This document shows, piece after piece, positions 1-4,219 of a DNA stretch of 5,024 nucleotides. A program made the position numbers and the translations under genes. Below the pieces are notes generated by a model. The model did not search any database. It saw only the letters and a list, made by a program, of their open reading frames with translations, and was not told where the DNA came from. The first letter of the stretch is position 1, and every line of letters starts with the position of its first letter. Source of the DNA: Candidatus Woesearchaeota archaeon (GTDB taxonomy: Archaea; Nanobdellota; Nanobdellia; UBA10117); the NCBI GenBank assembly GCA_023245115.1, contig JAHFKX010000064.1, positions 1-5,024 of the forward strand, in the 5' to 3' direction.

Positions 1-2
1 AG

Positions 3-122
3 TTGATACAAAAAGACGCTGCTTATGTATGCGAATGCCCTATTGAAAAATTGCGGGACTGTCGAGCAAAGGGAATTGACTGCGAACATCGCAAACAATC
101 CACAAAAGAAGTTTTGGAATAA
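3..122 (+). CDS. gltX: Glutamyl-tRNA synthetase, N-terminal portion (5' partial), ending at an in-frame TAA
   Basis: This frame is open from the window edge to a TAA at 120-122. It encodes about 39 residues that match the region after the HIGH-containing half of archaeal GluRS: an AYVCEC segment, a basic/acidic helix, then CEHRKQS. The CxC and CxH pairs fit the zinc-binding pattern known in GluRS at this place. GluRS attaches glutamate to tRNA in the cytoplasm; archaeal enzymes often also charge tRNA-Gln. The next codons after the stop (WQAMLKG) continue the family alignment in the same frame with no gap, so the stop replaces a single residue, commonly a hydrophobic one such as Leu. Either the gene is naturally split, it carries a nonsense mutation, or the base is a sequencing error. 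The true start lies upstream of the window. Confidence 0.8.
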   Translation: MIQKDAAYVCECPIEKLRDCRAKGIDCEHRKQSTKEVLE

Positions 123-131
123 TGGCAGGCA

Positions 132-1118
132 ATGCTGAAGGGAAAATACAATGAAGGGCAGGCAGCACTGCGATTGAAAACGTCGATGCAGCACCCGAAT
201 CCTGCGTTCAGGGATAGGGTATTGTTTCGCGTTTCTGATAGGGCGCACCCTCGCGTTGGGAAAAAATACAAAGTCTGGCCCATGCTCGAGTTTTCCTGGG
301 CAATTGACGATCATCTGCTCGGCATAACTCACGTAATCCGTGGCAAAGATTTACTCATGGAAACGGAGATGTGCAAATTCATCTGGGATATTTTTGGCTG
401 GCCATGCCCAACAATAATTCACACTGGCTTGATAAGATTGCAAGGCGTAAAACTTTCAAAATCAAAAGCACAAAAAGAGGTAAAGGCAGGCACGTATTCC
501 GGCTGGGACGACCCGAGGACATGGAGCATGCAATCCCTTGCGCTCAGAGGGATTTCGCCGCACGCAGTCCGCGATTTTATCGCTTCAATTGGTTTGAACG
601 ACAACGACATAGAAGTTCCGATTGATAATCTGTACGCAATCAACCGCAAAATTCTCGACCCAGTTGCACACAGATACTCTTTTGTTGCCGATCCGGTTAC
701 GGTTGAAGTGAACAGCGCGCCAAAAATAAAAGAGATAAAACTAAAATTACACCCTGAAAGAGAAGGCGAGTTTAAGAAAGTTAAAGTTAACGGGCGCTTT
801 TACATTTCAAAAAAAGATTTTGCCTCACTAAAAAGCAAAGAAGTCCGCCTTATGCACCTCTACAATATTATGCTTGATGGCTTTGCAGATTTTACCTCGC
901 AGGAAAACAAAGAAATCCCGCGAATTAATTGGGTGCCGGTTGATTTCTCAGTAAAAACAGAAATCCTAATGCCTGATGGCACGATTGTTTCTGGCTTTGC
1001 AGAAAAAAACTGCGAAAAATTAAAAGTCGGAACCATAATTCAATTTGAGCGGTTTGGATTTGTCCGGCTGGACAAAAAGGCAAAAACTAAGTTGAATTTT
1101 GTGTTTGCACATAACTAA
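132..1118 (+). CDS. gltX: Glutamyl-tRNA synthetase, C-terminal portion (catalytic remainder and anticodon-binding domain)
   Basis: These 328 residues match the rest of archaeal-type GluRS. They include the WPMLEFSWAIDDHLLGITHV segment (about 49-68), the class I signature KLSKS (107-111, a KMSKS variant) that binds ATP and the tRNA acceptor end, the GWDDPRTW motif, NRKILDPVAHRY, and a beta-rich anticodon-binding domain from about residue 190 that ends in an FGFVRL segment and a terminal FAHN. The C-terminus is complete. The frame is continuous with the upstream portion and separated from it only by one TAA. The first ATG after the stop (132) is the Met conserved in the family, so a re-initiated product would lack only three sense codons. 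No Shine-Dalgarno sequence is visible before it. If expressed separately, it would have to pair with the N-terminal half, as split AlaRS does in Nanoarchaeum. The family assignment is secure; whether the gene is functional is open. Confidence 0.93.
   Translation: MLKGKYNEGQAALRLKTSMQHPNPAFRDRVLFRVSDRAHPRVGKKYKVWPMLEFSWAIDDHLLGITHVIRGKDLLMETEMCKFIWDIFGWPCPTIIHTGLIRLQGVKLSKSKAQKEVKAGTYSGWDDPRTWSMQSLALRGISPHAVRDFIASIGLNDNDIEVPIDNLYAINRKILDPVAHRYSFVADPVTVEVNSAPKIKEIKLKLHPEREGEFKKVKVNGRFYISKKDFASLKSKEVRLMHLYNIMLDGFADFTSQENKEIPRINWVPVDFSVKTEILMPDGTIVSGFAEKNCEKLKVGTIIQFERFGFVRLDKKAKTKLNFVFAHN
1074..1086 (-). terminator. Possible T-tract terminator for the minus-strand small gene
   Basis: On the minus strand two runs of five T lie 29-41 bases beyond the stop codon at 1115, inside the gltX 3' end. 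Archaeal transcription often stops at such T-tracts without a hairpin. This is inferred from sequence only. Confidence 0.3.
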
Positions 1119-1414
1119 TTTTTCTTTATTTTAAATCCGAACAAGTTTTCTAAAGCTTCTATTTTTTTGTACAATACTTTTGCGCGCGCGGCCTCTCCTT
1201 CAAGCCGCATTCCTAACTCGCTGCCCGTCATGCCGGGCTCATATGCCGTATCTGAATCTGGAATTCTATTCAGTTCGCCAACGTAAAAACGCACGCGCTC
1301 TGTAGCCAGCCGCCATATGCCATCGTCCTTACGCAAATGCGGTGGCGTCATAAGTAAAAGTTCATAAAGACCATCTACATCAGGCACCATGGGTGATACA
1401 TGCAAAACAAGCAT
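1115..1414 (-). CDS. Small protein of unknown function (99 aa)
   Basis: I do not recognise the family. The product is soluble-looking and mostly helical, with no membrane segment and no Cys. It has an acidic-basic middle and a C-terminal helix carrying GEAARAKVLYKKIEAL followed by a Lys-rich tail. Its last codon and stop overlap the gltX stop by 4 bases in convergent orientation. The start is uncertain. ATG at 1414 gives 99 residues, but an AT box (minus strand AATATTAA, 1415-1422) lies about 28 bases before the in-frame ATG at 1390, the spacing seen before other leaderless starts in this window. A 91-residue product beginning MVPDVDG is therefore equally plausible. It is divergent from the winged-helix-like gene across a 109-base spacer holding a palindrome, so the two may share control. 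Confidence 0.6.
   Translation of the reverse strand: MLVLHVSPMVPDVDGLYELLLMTPPHLRKDDGIWRLATERVRFYVGELNRIPDSDTAYEPGMTGSELGMRLEGEAARAKVLYKKIEALENLFGFKIKKN
1119..1132 (+). terminator. T-rich tract after gltX
   Basis: The run TTTTTCTTTATTTT begins immediately after the gltX TAA and lies within the 3' end of the opposing gene. It fits a hairpin-less archaeal terminator. No stem-loop accompanies it. Confidence 0.45.
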
Positions 1415-1466
1415 TTAATATTTTGTTTTCTGCAGCACATTATGTTCACACACAAATTAAAAACTT

Positions 1467-1478
1467 TATGTTAACATA
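1467..1478. promoter_or_regulatory. Perfect 12-base palindrome, candidate operator
   Basis: TATGTTAACATA is its own reverse complement. After two mismatched positions on each side, three further symmetrical pairs (AAC...GTT) extend it to 22 bases at 1462-1483. A half copy, TATGTT, recurs at 1441-1446. It sits in the divergent spacer, about 15 bases upstream of the TATA box of the winged-helix-like gene. That position suits a dimeric DNA-binding protein, perhaps that gene's own product. The function is inferred. Confidence 0.45.
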
Positions 1479-1492
1479 GTGTTATTGAAAGT

Positions 1493-1500
1493 TTTATAAA
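1493..1500 (+). promoter_or_regulatory. TATA box of the winged-helix-like gene
   Basis: TTTATAAA is centred 27.5 bases before the ATG at 1524 and is preceded by a purine-rich GAAAG that could act as a BRE. This spacing puts transcription start at or next to the start codon, so the mRNA is probably leaderless. Confidence 0.7.
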
Positions 1501-1523
1501 CCCTGCGTTCTGGTTTTTAGTGC

Positions 1524-1925
1524 ATGGGCGACGGCACAGAGCGCAAGATAAACTGGCGCAGGCCTGTCAGAAAGGCCGACATAAACATAGTATTCAAACT
1601 CCTACCATATATTTATGAGCTTGAATCCGGCGCACGCACATTGAGGCAAATTGCCGAGCAGATTAAACAAAACCACCCCACACACCACTCAATTGACCAA
1701 ATTGTTTCCTCGTTAAAAGTCGTCAATGATAAAGTGGGAATTCTGGGGCGCGATGGGCACATTGAAACCGGCGGCAGAATTGTTGCTTATTATTACAAGC
1801 CTGCCAGCGCTTTGGGTGAGGCAAGCTCTGCACTAATACAGTTCAACGACAGATATTTTAAAACACCGTTAGTTACCGAGGGGCAACAAGGGCCGGCCAG
1901 AACAAGTTTAGAAGATTTTATTTAG
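1524..1925 (+). CDS. Winged-helix-like protein, putative transcription regulator (133 aa)
   Basis: I cannot name the family. The layout resembles a winged helix-turn-helix: a helix at about 20-34, a helix TLRQIAEQI at 39-47, a candidate recognition helix SIDQIVSSLKVV at 56-67, then a beta hairpin or wing at about 71-92 ending in AYYYKP. The N-terminus is strongly basic (KINWRRPVRK, 8-17), which suits DNA contact. A 40-residue tail without clear structure follows. The start is supported by a TATA box 27.5 bases upstream and the absence of any Shine-Dalgarno sequence, which points to a leaderless message. The palindrome at 1467-1478 just upstream would allow autoregulation and control of the divergent small gene. 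Its 3' end overlaps the opposing gene by 8 bases. The DNA-binding role is inferred from predicted shape only. Confidence 0.65.
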   Translation: MGDGTERKINWRRPVRKADINIVFKLLPYIYELESGARTLRQIAEQIKQNHPTHHSIDQIVSSLKVVNDKVGILGRDGHIETGGRIVAYYYKPASALGEASSALIQFNDRYFKTPLVTEGQQGPARTSLEDFI

Positions 1926-2328
1926 CCTTTGGAACAGAAGACTTGTTTTTGATTCGCTTAAGCTTAAATTTTTCTGACAGCACATCTGCTTTTGCCCTTG
2001 CAGCTGCTTTTTCGCCGACAATTGCGCCCCAATATGGGCTTGCTATAACATTGCCAGAATAAACATCTGACCTACCTATGGCATAATATGTATTTGCCAG
2101 CGCGCAGGCCAAATCCCTATAATTTTGCAGTTGTTTGTCTGTCAGCTGGGCAAATCCGTAATCGGCCAGCCTGATGAGATTGATATAAAGTTCTGACTGC
2201 TTGCTGCTATCTTCCGGGACGATGAGGCCACTTTTCTCAATGTAGCCATCTAAGCACGCCGTAGCTGCCCTGTGCTGATGCCCATACATTGCTGCTTCGT
2301 TTCCCATAGTAAATGCATGCCGCATCAT
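1918..2328 (-). CDS. Helical protein of unknown function (136 aa)
   Basis: I do not recognise this protein. It appears almost entirely alpha-helical, rich in Ala, Leu and Tyr, with one Cys pair far apart and no membrane segment or catalytic motif. The C-terminus holds EKAAARAKADVLSEKF and a strongly basic tail (KLKRIKNKSSVPKAK). It follows the methyltransferase gene on the same strand after 13 bases, so the two may be co-transcribed. An in-frame ATG at 2307 (residue 8, MGNEAAMYG) lies about 29 bases after a TTTTTAAA box at 2333-2340, which suggests an additional leaderless start giving 129 residues. The gene ends in an 8-base convergent overlap with the winged-helix-like gene. Confidence 0.65.
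   Translation of the reverse strand: MMRHAFTMGNEAAMYGHQHRAATACLDGYIEKSGLIVPEDSSKQSELYINLIRLADYGFAQLTDKQLQNYRDLACALANTYYAIGRSDVYSGNVIASPYWGAIVGEKAAARAKADVLSEKFKLKRIKNKSSVPKAK
1946..1950 (+). terminator. Possible T-tract terminator of the winged-helix-like gene
   Basis: A run of five T lies about 20 bases after the TAG at 1923-1925, within the coding end of the opposing gene. There is no hairpin, so this is weak evidence. Confidence 0.25.
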
Positions 2329-2332
2329 ATAG

Positions 2333-2340
2333 TTTAAAAA
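2333..2340 (-). promoter_or_regulatory. TATA-like box upstream of the helical protein gene
   Basis: The minus strand reads TTTTTAAA, identical to the methyltransferase box. It lies in the 13-base spacer centred about 29 bases before an ATG at 2307. It may give that gene its own leaderless transcript in addition to read-through from upstream. Confidence 0.3.
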
Positions 2341-2341
2341 G

Positions 2342-2923
2342 TTATCTATTGATGGCTAACGAGGCAGAATAAATATCAAAATATTCCCTGTCTCTGCGGT
2401 CGAGTCTTAACATATGCGTAAATCTATTAAAGCCCAGGCTGGCAAAGTGTTTTTTCATTTCTTCGTCGTTACCGCTCACATACTCAAATACAAAAATACC
2501 TTGCTGGCATAACACCCTCCTTACTTCGGCGATAATTTTGCTGTCTCTTTGTATGTGCGCGTCATTCGCAAGAATTGCCCAGCCGCCAAAAATAATATCA
2601 AACGAATCGTTCATAAATGGCATCTTCTCTCCCGGTGCGGTTACTGCCTTTTTGCCGAGATTTTGTAAATTTTTCACACATGTTGGGCGTTCATCTAGAT
2701 ATGTCACTTCAATCTGCGGAGAAAATTCGGCTAGCATATTAACAAAATCTGAGCCGCGCGGCCCGCTGCCCAAGTCCAGCATCTTCAGCCTGCCAGAAAT
2801 CGCACCAGAATTGTACAATGTTTCAAAGGTGTACTGATAGATGCGCCTTGCCAGCTGTTTGTCGCATCTGACCTCTGCCTCTCCAAAGTAAAATGCCTGG
2901 CCAAGTTTATCTGTTAATGCCAT
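2342..2923 (-). CDS. Class I SAM-dependent methyltransferase (193 aa)
   Basis: The protein has the Rossmann-type methyltransferase core. The glycine-rich SAM-binding motif I LDLGSGP is at about residues 49-55, the acidic end of the second strand (YLDERP, Asp 77) should bind the ribose, then APGEKMPF (96-103) and the motif IV strand DSFDIIFGGWAIL, followed by VRRVLCQQGIFVFEYV, typical of the UbiE/Methyltransf_11 group. The substrate is unknown. I chose ATG 2923 because a TTTTTAAA box is centred 26.5 bases upstream, matching leaderless starts elsewhere here. The frame stays open to an ATG at 3022, but the extra 33 residues run through the TATA box and a structured leader on the other strand and do not look like part of the fold. 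A helical protein gene follows 13 bases downstream. Confidence 0.85.
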   Translation of the reverse strand: MALTDKLGQAFYFGEAEVRCDKQLARRIYQYTFETLYNSGAISGRLKMLDLGSGPRGSDFVNMLAEFSPQIEVTYLDERPTCVKNLQNLGKKAVTAPGEKMPFMNDSFDIIFGGWAILANDAHIQRDSKIIAEVRRVLCQQGIFVFEYVSGNDEEMKKHFASLGFNRFTHMLRLDRRDREYFDIYSASLAINR

Positions 2924-2945
2924 AGAAACAGAACAATAGAAAACC

Positions 2946-2953
2946 TTTAAAAA
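2946..2953. promoter_or_regulatory. TATA box readable on both strands (methyltransferase and L7Ae leader)
   Basis: TTTAAAAA on the + strand reads TTTTTAAA on the minus strand. On the minus strand it is centred 26.5 bases from the methyltransferase ATG (2923). On the + strand, with GAAAACC as a possible BRE in front, it predicts transcription start near 2974-2977, at the first paired bases of the structured leader. It may drive both directions. Confidence 0.55.
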
Positions 2954-2970
2954 CCATCTTACTAGACCAT

Positions 2971-3056
2971 TTAGTTCAATGACCAATGAGTCACGTCCTG
3001 ACTTCGCTGCATTGCGGGGCAATGCGGCCTGAGGTTCAGGAGTGACTAAGAACTAA
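2971..3056 (+). ncRNA. Structured leader or small RNA upstream of L7Ae
   Basis: A long imperfect hairpin is visible by eye. AGTCAC (2989-2994) pairs with GTGACT (3042-3047); after bulged G2995, TCCTGA (2996-3001) pairs with TCAGGA (3036-3041). CTTC (3002-3005) pairs with GAGG (3031-3034) and GCT (3006-3008) with GGC (3026-3028). GCATTGC (3009-3015) pairs with GCAATGC (3019-3025) around a GGG loop. That is about 26 pairs with small bulges and two G-U pairs. An outer stem, TTAGTTC (2971-2977) with GAACTAA (3050-3056), closes it across an 11/2-base internal loop. CCTGA at 3028-3032 could alternatively pair with TCAGG at 3036-3040, so a switch is possible. It is probably the 5' leader of the L7Ae mRNA; a separate small RNA is also possible. 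I see no canonical kink-turn. Confidence 0.55.
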
Positions 3057-3069
3057 GGGGCAGAGCCTC
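3057..3069 (+). promoter_or_regulatory. Small stem-loop between the long hairpin and the Shine-Dalgarno site
   Basis: GGGGC (3057-3061) can pair with GCCTC (3065-3069) around an AGA loop, with one G-U pair. CCTC could instead partly pair with the GGGGAG of the ribosome binding site at 3079-3084, which would offer a simple on/off choice. A tandem repeat, TCTTGGG twice (3068-3081), follows. The role is inferred. Confidence 0.3.
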
Positions 3070-3080
3070 TTGGGTCTTGG

Positions 3081-3088
3081 GGAGTGAT
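3081..3088 (+). promoter_or_regulatory. Shine-Dalgarno site of L7Ae
   Basis: GGAGTGAT matches the archaeal anti-Shine-Dalgarno complement GGAGGTGAT with one G missing and ends 5 bases before the ATG. It fixes the L7Ae start at 3094. It is the only strong Shine-Dalgarno site in the window. Confidence 0.7.
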
Positions 3089-3093
3089 GGACT

Positions 3094-3573
3094 ATGGTAA
3101 AAACTGAAATTCCAAAGGAACTGTCAGATCAGATTCTGAAGCTAGTTGAAGATGCCCGCTCAGGCGGGAAAATCCGCAAGGGAAGCAATGAGGTCACGAA
3201 GTCCGTAGAACGGGGCGAGGCTAAGTTTGTAATTATTGCTTCCGACGTAAATCCGCCGGAAATTATACAACACATTCCTATGCTTTGCGATGAAAAGAAA
3301 ATCCCGCATGCATTTGTGCCTACAAAGGCTGATCTTGGGGCTGCGGCTGGCCTGCCGGTCGGCACATCAGCAATCGCAGTTGTTTCTGCAGGCGAAGGCG
3401 CAAAAAAACTTTCACAGATAGTCGAACAGATTGAAGTTCTCTCTGGCAAAAAAGCTGCCCCTGCAAAAACTGAGGCTCCTAAAGCGGAAGCAAAATCTGA
3501 AAATAAAGAAACAAAACCAAAGACACCAAAAGCAAAGAAAGAGGAAATAGCAGTAACGGCTGCTGCGGCATAA
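3094..3573 (+). CDS. rpl7ae: Ribosomal protein L7Ae (159 aa, with Lys/Ala-rich C-terminal tail)
   Basis: L7Ae binds kink-turns in 23S rRNA, in C/D and H/ACA guide RNAs and in archaeal RNase P RNA. The core matches the family: KGSNEVTKSVERGEAKFVII at 29-48 (RNA-binding GSNEVTK), SDVNPPEI at 50-57, VPTKADLG at 75-82, and the AGLPVGTSA loop at about 85-93 that contacts the RNA bulge. Family members are usually about 120 residues. Here residues about 119-159 form an extra low-complexity tail of Lys, Ala, Glu and Pro, probably disordered. The start is set by a good Shine-Dalgarno sequence. It is the first gene of a tight + strand cluster with S28e and L24e, downstream of a structured leader that may regulate it. 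Confidence 0.96.
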   Translation: MVKTEIPKELSDQILKLVEDARSGGKIRKGSNEVTKSVERGEAKFVIIASDVNPPEIIQHIPMLCDEKKIPHAFVPTKADLGAAAGLPVGTSAIAVVSAGEGAKKLSQIVEQIEVLSGKKAAPAKTEAPKAEAKSENKETKPKTPKAKKEEIAVTAAAA

Positions 3574-3575
3574 TC

Positions 3576-3689
3576 ATGGCAGAAAAACAAGAAAAGCAAA
3601 AAAAGAAATTAATAGAACAAAAGGAAGAAGAAGCACACGGTTGCGGCGGTGGTGGATGCTGTGGCGGCGGATGCGGGTGCGGTAATTAA
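3576..3689 (+). CDS. 37-residue Cys/Gly-rich small protein
   Basis: This reading frame starts 2 bases after the L7Ae stop and ends 2 bases before the S28e start, exactly filling the gap. The N-terminal half is highly charged (MAEKQEKQKKK, then a Glu run). The C-terminal half, from His 21, is Gly and Cys only apart from the final Asn, with five Cys at 23, 28, 29, 33 and 35 (GCGGGGCCGGGCGCG). The arrangement suggests metal or Fe-S binding, or a redox or metal-chaperone role. I do not recognise a named family. There is no Shine-Dalgarno site, so translation is probably coupled to L7Ae. Its first ten residues resemble those of S28e downstream (MA-KQ-K-K pattern). Its placement with 1-2 base spacers throughout the cluster argues that it is a real gene; its function is unknown. 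Confidence 0.75.
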   Translation: MAEKQEKQKKKLIEQKEEEAHGCGGGGCCGGGCGCGN

Positions 3690-3691
3690 TA

Positions 3692-3973
3692 ATGGCTCAG
3701 AAACAGCAAAAACCAAAACAACAGCAACAAGGTGCGGTGAAACAACAGGTCGTTGAAGTTGGCGAAACCTCGTTCCCATCACAAGTTATGGAAATAATCG
3801 GTTCAATGGGCACACGCGAGGGCGGCAGGCAAGTCAGAGTCAAGGTGCTGGCTGGCCGTGATGTCGGCAAAATAATTCGAAGAAATGTTGTTGGGCCGAT
3901 ACGAATTGGCGATATTTTAATGCTTAGAGAGACAGAGATAGAGGCTTCGCCTTTGAAGGGAAGGAAAAGATAA
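3692..3973 (+). CDS. rps28e: 30S ribosomal protein S28e (93 aa, with Gln-rich N-terminal extension)
   Basis: S28e is a small-subunit protein found in archaea and eukaryotes. Residues about 20-85 match it: FPSQVMEIIG (28-37), an RQVRVKVLAGRDVGKIIRRN segment (46-65), GPIRIGDILMLRETEIEA (68-85). Family members usually have about 65-75 residues. Here about 20 extra N-terminal residues are dominated by Gln and Lys (KQQQQ-type runs). The ATG is 2 bases after the previous stop with no Shine-Dalgarno site, so translational coupling is likely. The next internal Met (33) would cut into the conserved core, so the long form is favoured. L24e starts after 1 base. Confidence 0.95.
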   Translation: MAQKQQKPKQQQQGAVKQQVVEVGETSFPSQVMEIIGSMGTREGGRQVRVKVLAGRDVGKIIRRNVVGPIRIGDILMLRETEIEASPLKGRKR

Positions 3974-3974
3974 A

Positions 3975-4160
3975 ATGCCGACCTGTTCTTACTGTAACAA
4001 AGAGTTTCCTAAGACATCTGGAAAGCTGTTAATCACAAATGTTGGAAAATTACTGTGGTTCTGCAGCCAGAAATGCGAAAAGTATTCTGAAAAACTACAT
4101 CGCAGTCCGAAAAGATTAAAGTGGACTAGGCCGCTTGGGGTCAAGAAAAGTTCCAAATAA
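3975..4160 (+). CDS. rpl24e: 50S ribosomal protein L24e (61 aa, zinc finger)
   Basis: L24e is a large-subunit protein of archaea and eukaryotes with a four-Cys zinc ribbon. The pairs C4-x2-C7 and C30-x3-C34 are present (TCSYC; FCSQKC), followed by the conserved KLHRSPKRLKWTRPLG. The usual EPGTG stretch after the first Cys pair is altered to PKTSG. Length is normal for the family. It starts 1 base after the S28e stop and ends the ribosomal cluster. A T-run follows immediately. In many archaea ndk and infB come next; here an unrelated gene with its own promoter does. Confidence 0.96.
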   Translation: MPTCSYCNKEFPKTSGKLLITNVGKLLWFCSQKCEKYSEKLHRSPKRLKWTRPLGVKKSSK

Positions 4161-4165
4161 TTTTT
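4161..4165 (+). terminator. T-tract after L24e
   Basis: A five-T run lies directly after the L24e TAA, and a six-T run follows at 4189-4194. Both fit hairpin-less archaeal termination. The second also forms part of the next TATA box. Confidence 0.4.
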
Positions 4166-4189
4166 AACTGACACAACAGCTCCGCAAGT

Positions 4190-4197
4190 TTTTTAAG
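4190..4197 (+). promoter_or_regulatory. TATA box of the terminal gene
   Basis: TTTTTAAG is centred 26.5 bases before the ATG at 4220, the same spacing as the other leaderless starts here. No Shine-Dalgarno site lies between. It supports 4220 as the start of a separate transcription unit. Confidence 0.55.
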
Positions 4198-4219
4198 TCT
4201 TTCATATCAAATAAAACAC

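Noticed and set aside
120..122. Recoding of TAA as a sense codon
   Set aside because: Several clear genes here end in TAA, and no known archaeal recoding uses TAA (pyrrolysine uses TAG). A split gene, a mutation or a sequencing error is more likely.
122..154. Re-initiation at the ATG overlapping the gltX stop (TAATG)
   Set aside because: That ATG is in another frame and meets a TGA after ten codons, so it cannot make the GluRS C-terminal part.
23..283. Minus-strand open frame of 86 codons across the start of the gltX C-terminal part
   Set aside because: It lies opposite a frame with clear GluRS homology, and its product is Cys/Ser/Phe-rich with no recognisable domain. It is a shadow.
371..649. 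Open frames on both strands inside gltX
   Set aside because: Both overlap the conserved KLSKS and GWDDPR region of GluRS in other frames and have no promoter or ribosome site of their own.
2538..2837. Plus-strand open frame opposite the methyltransferase
   Set aside because: It is antisense to motif I and motif IV of the methyltransferase and has no domain of its own. It is a shadow.
2924..3022. N-terminal extension of the methyltransferase to ATG 3022
   Set aside because: The extra 33 codons run through the TATA box and the structured leader, and a well-spaced promoter exists for the ATG at 2923.
2971..3093. tRNA, or C/D or H/ACA guide RNA, in the L7Ae leader
   Set aside because: No cloverleaf can be drawn. 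CTGA and GTGATGG look like D and C boxes but are in the wrong order or carry a mismatch. The hairpin lacks a kink-turn and a proper ACA box. A leader element is the better reading, though not excluded as a small RNA.
3129..3599. Minus-strand frame of 156 codons opposite L7Ae
   Set aside because: It is antisense to a secure L7Ae gene, and its apparent Ala/Ser/Phe-rich protein comes from the Lys/Ala/Glu-rich coding strand.
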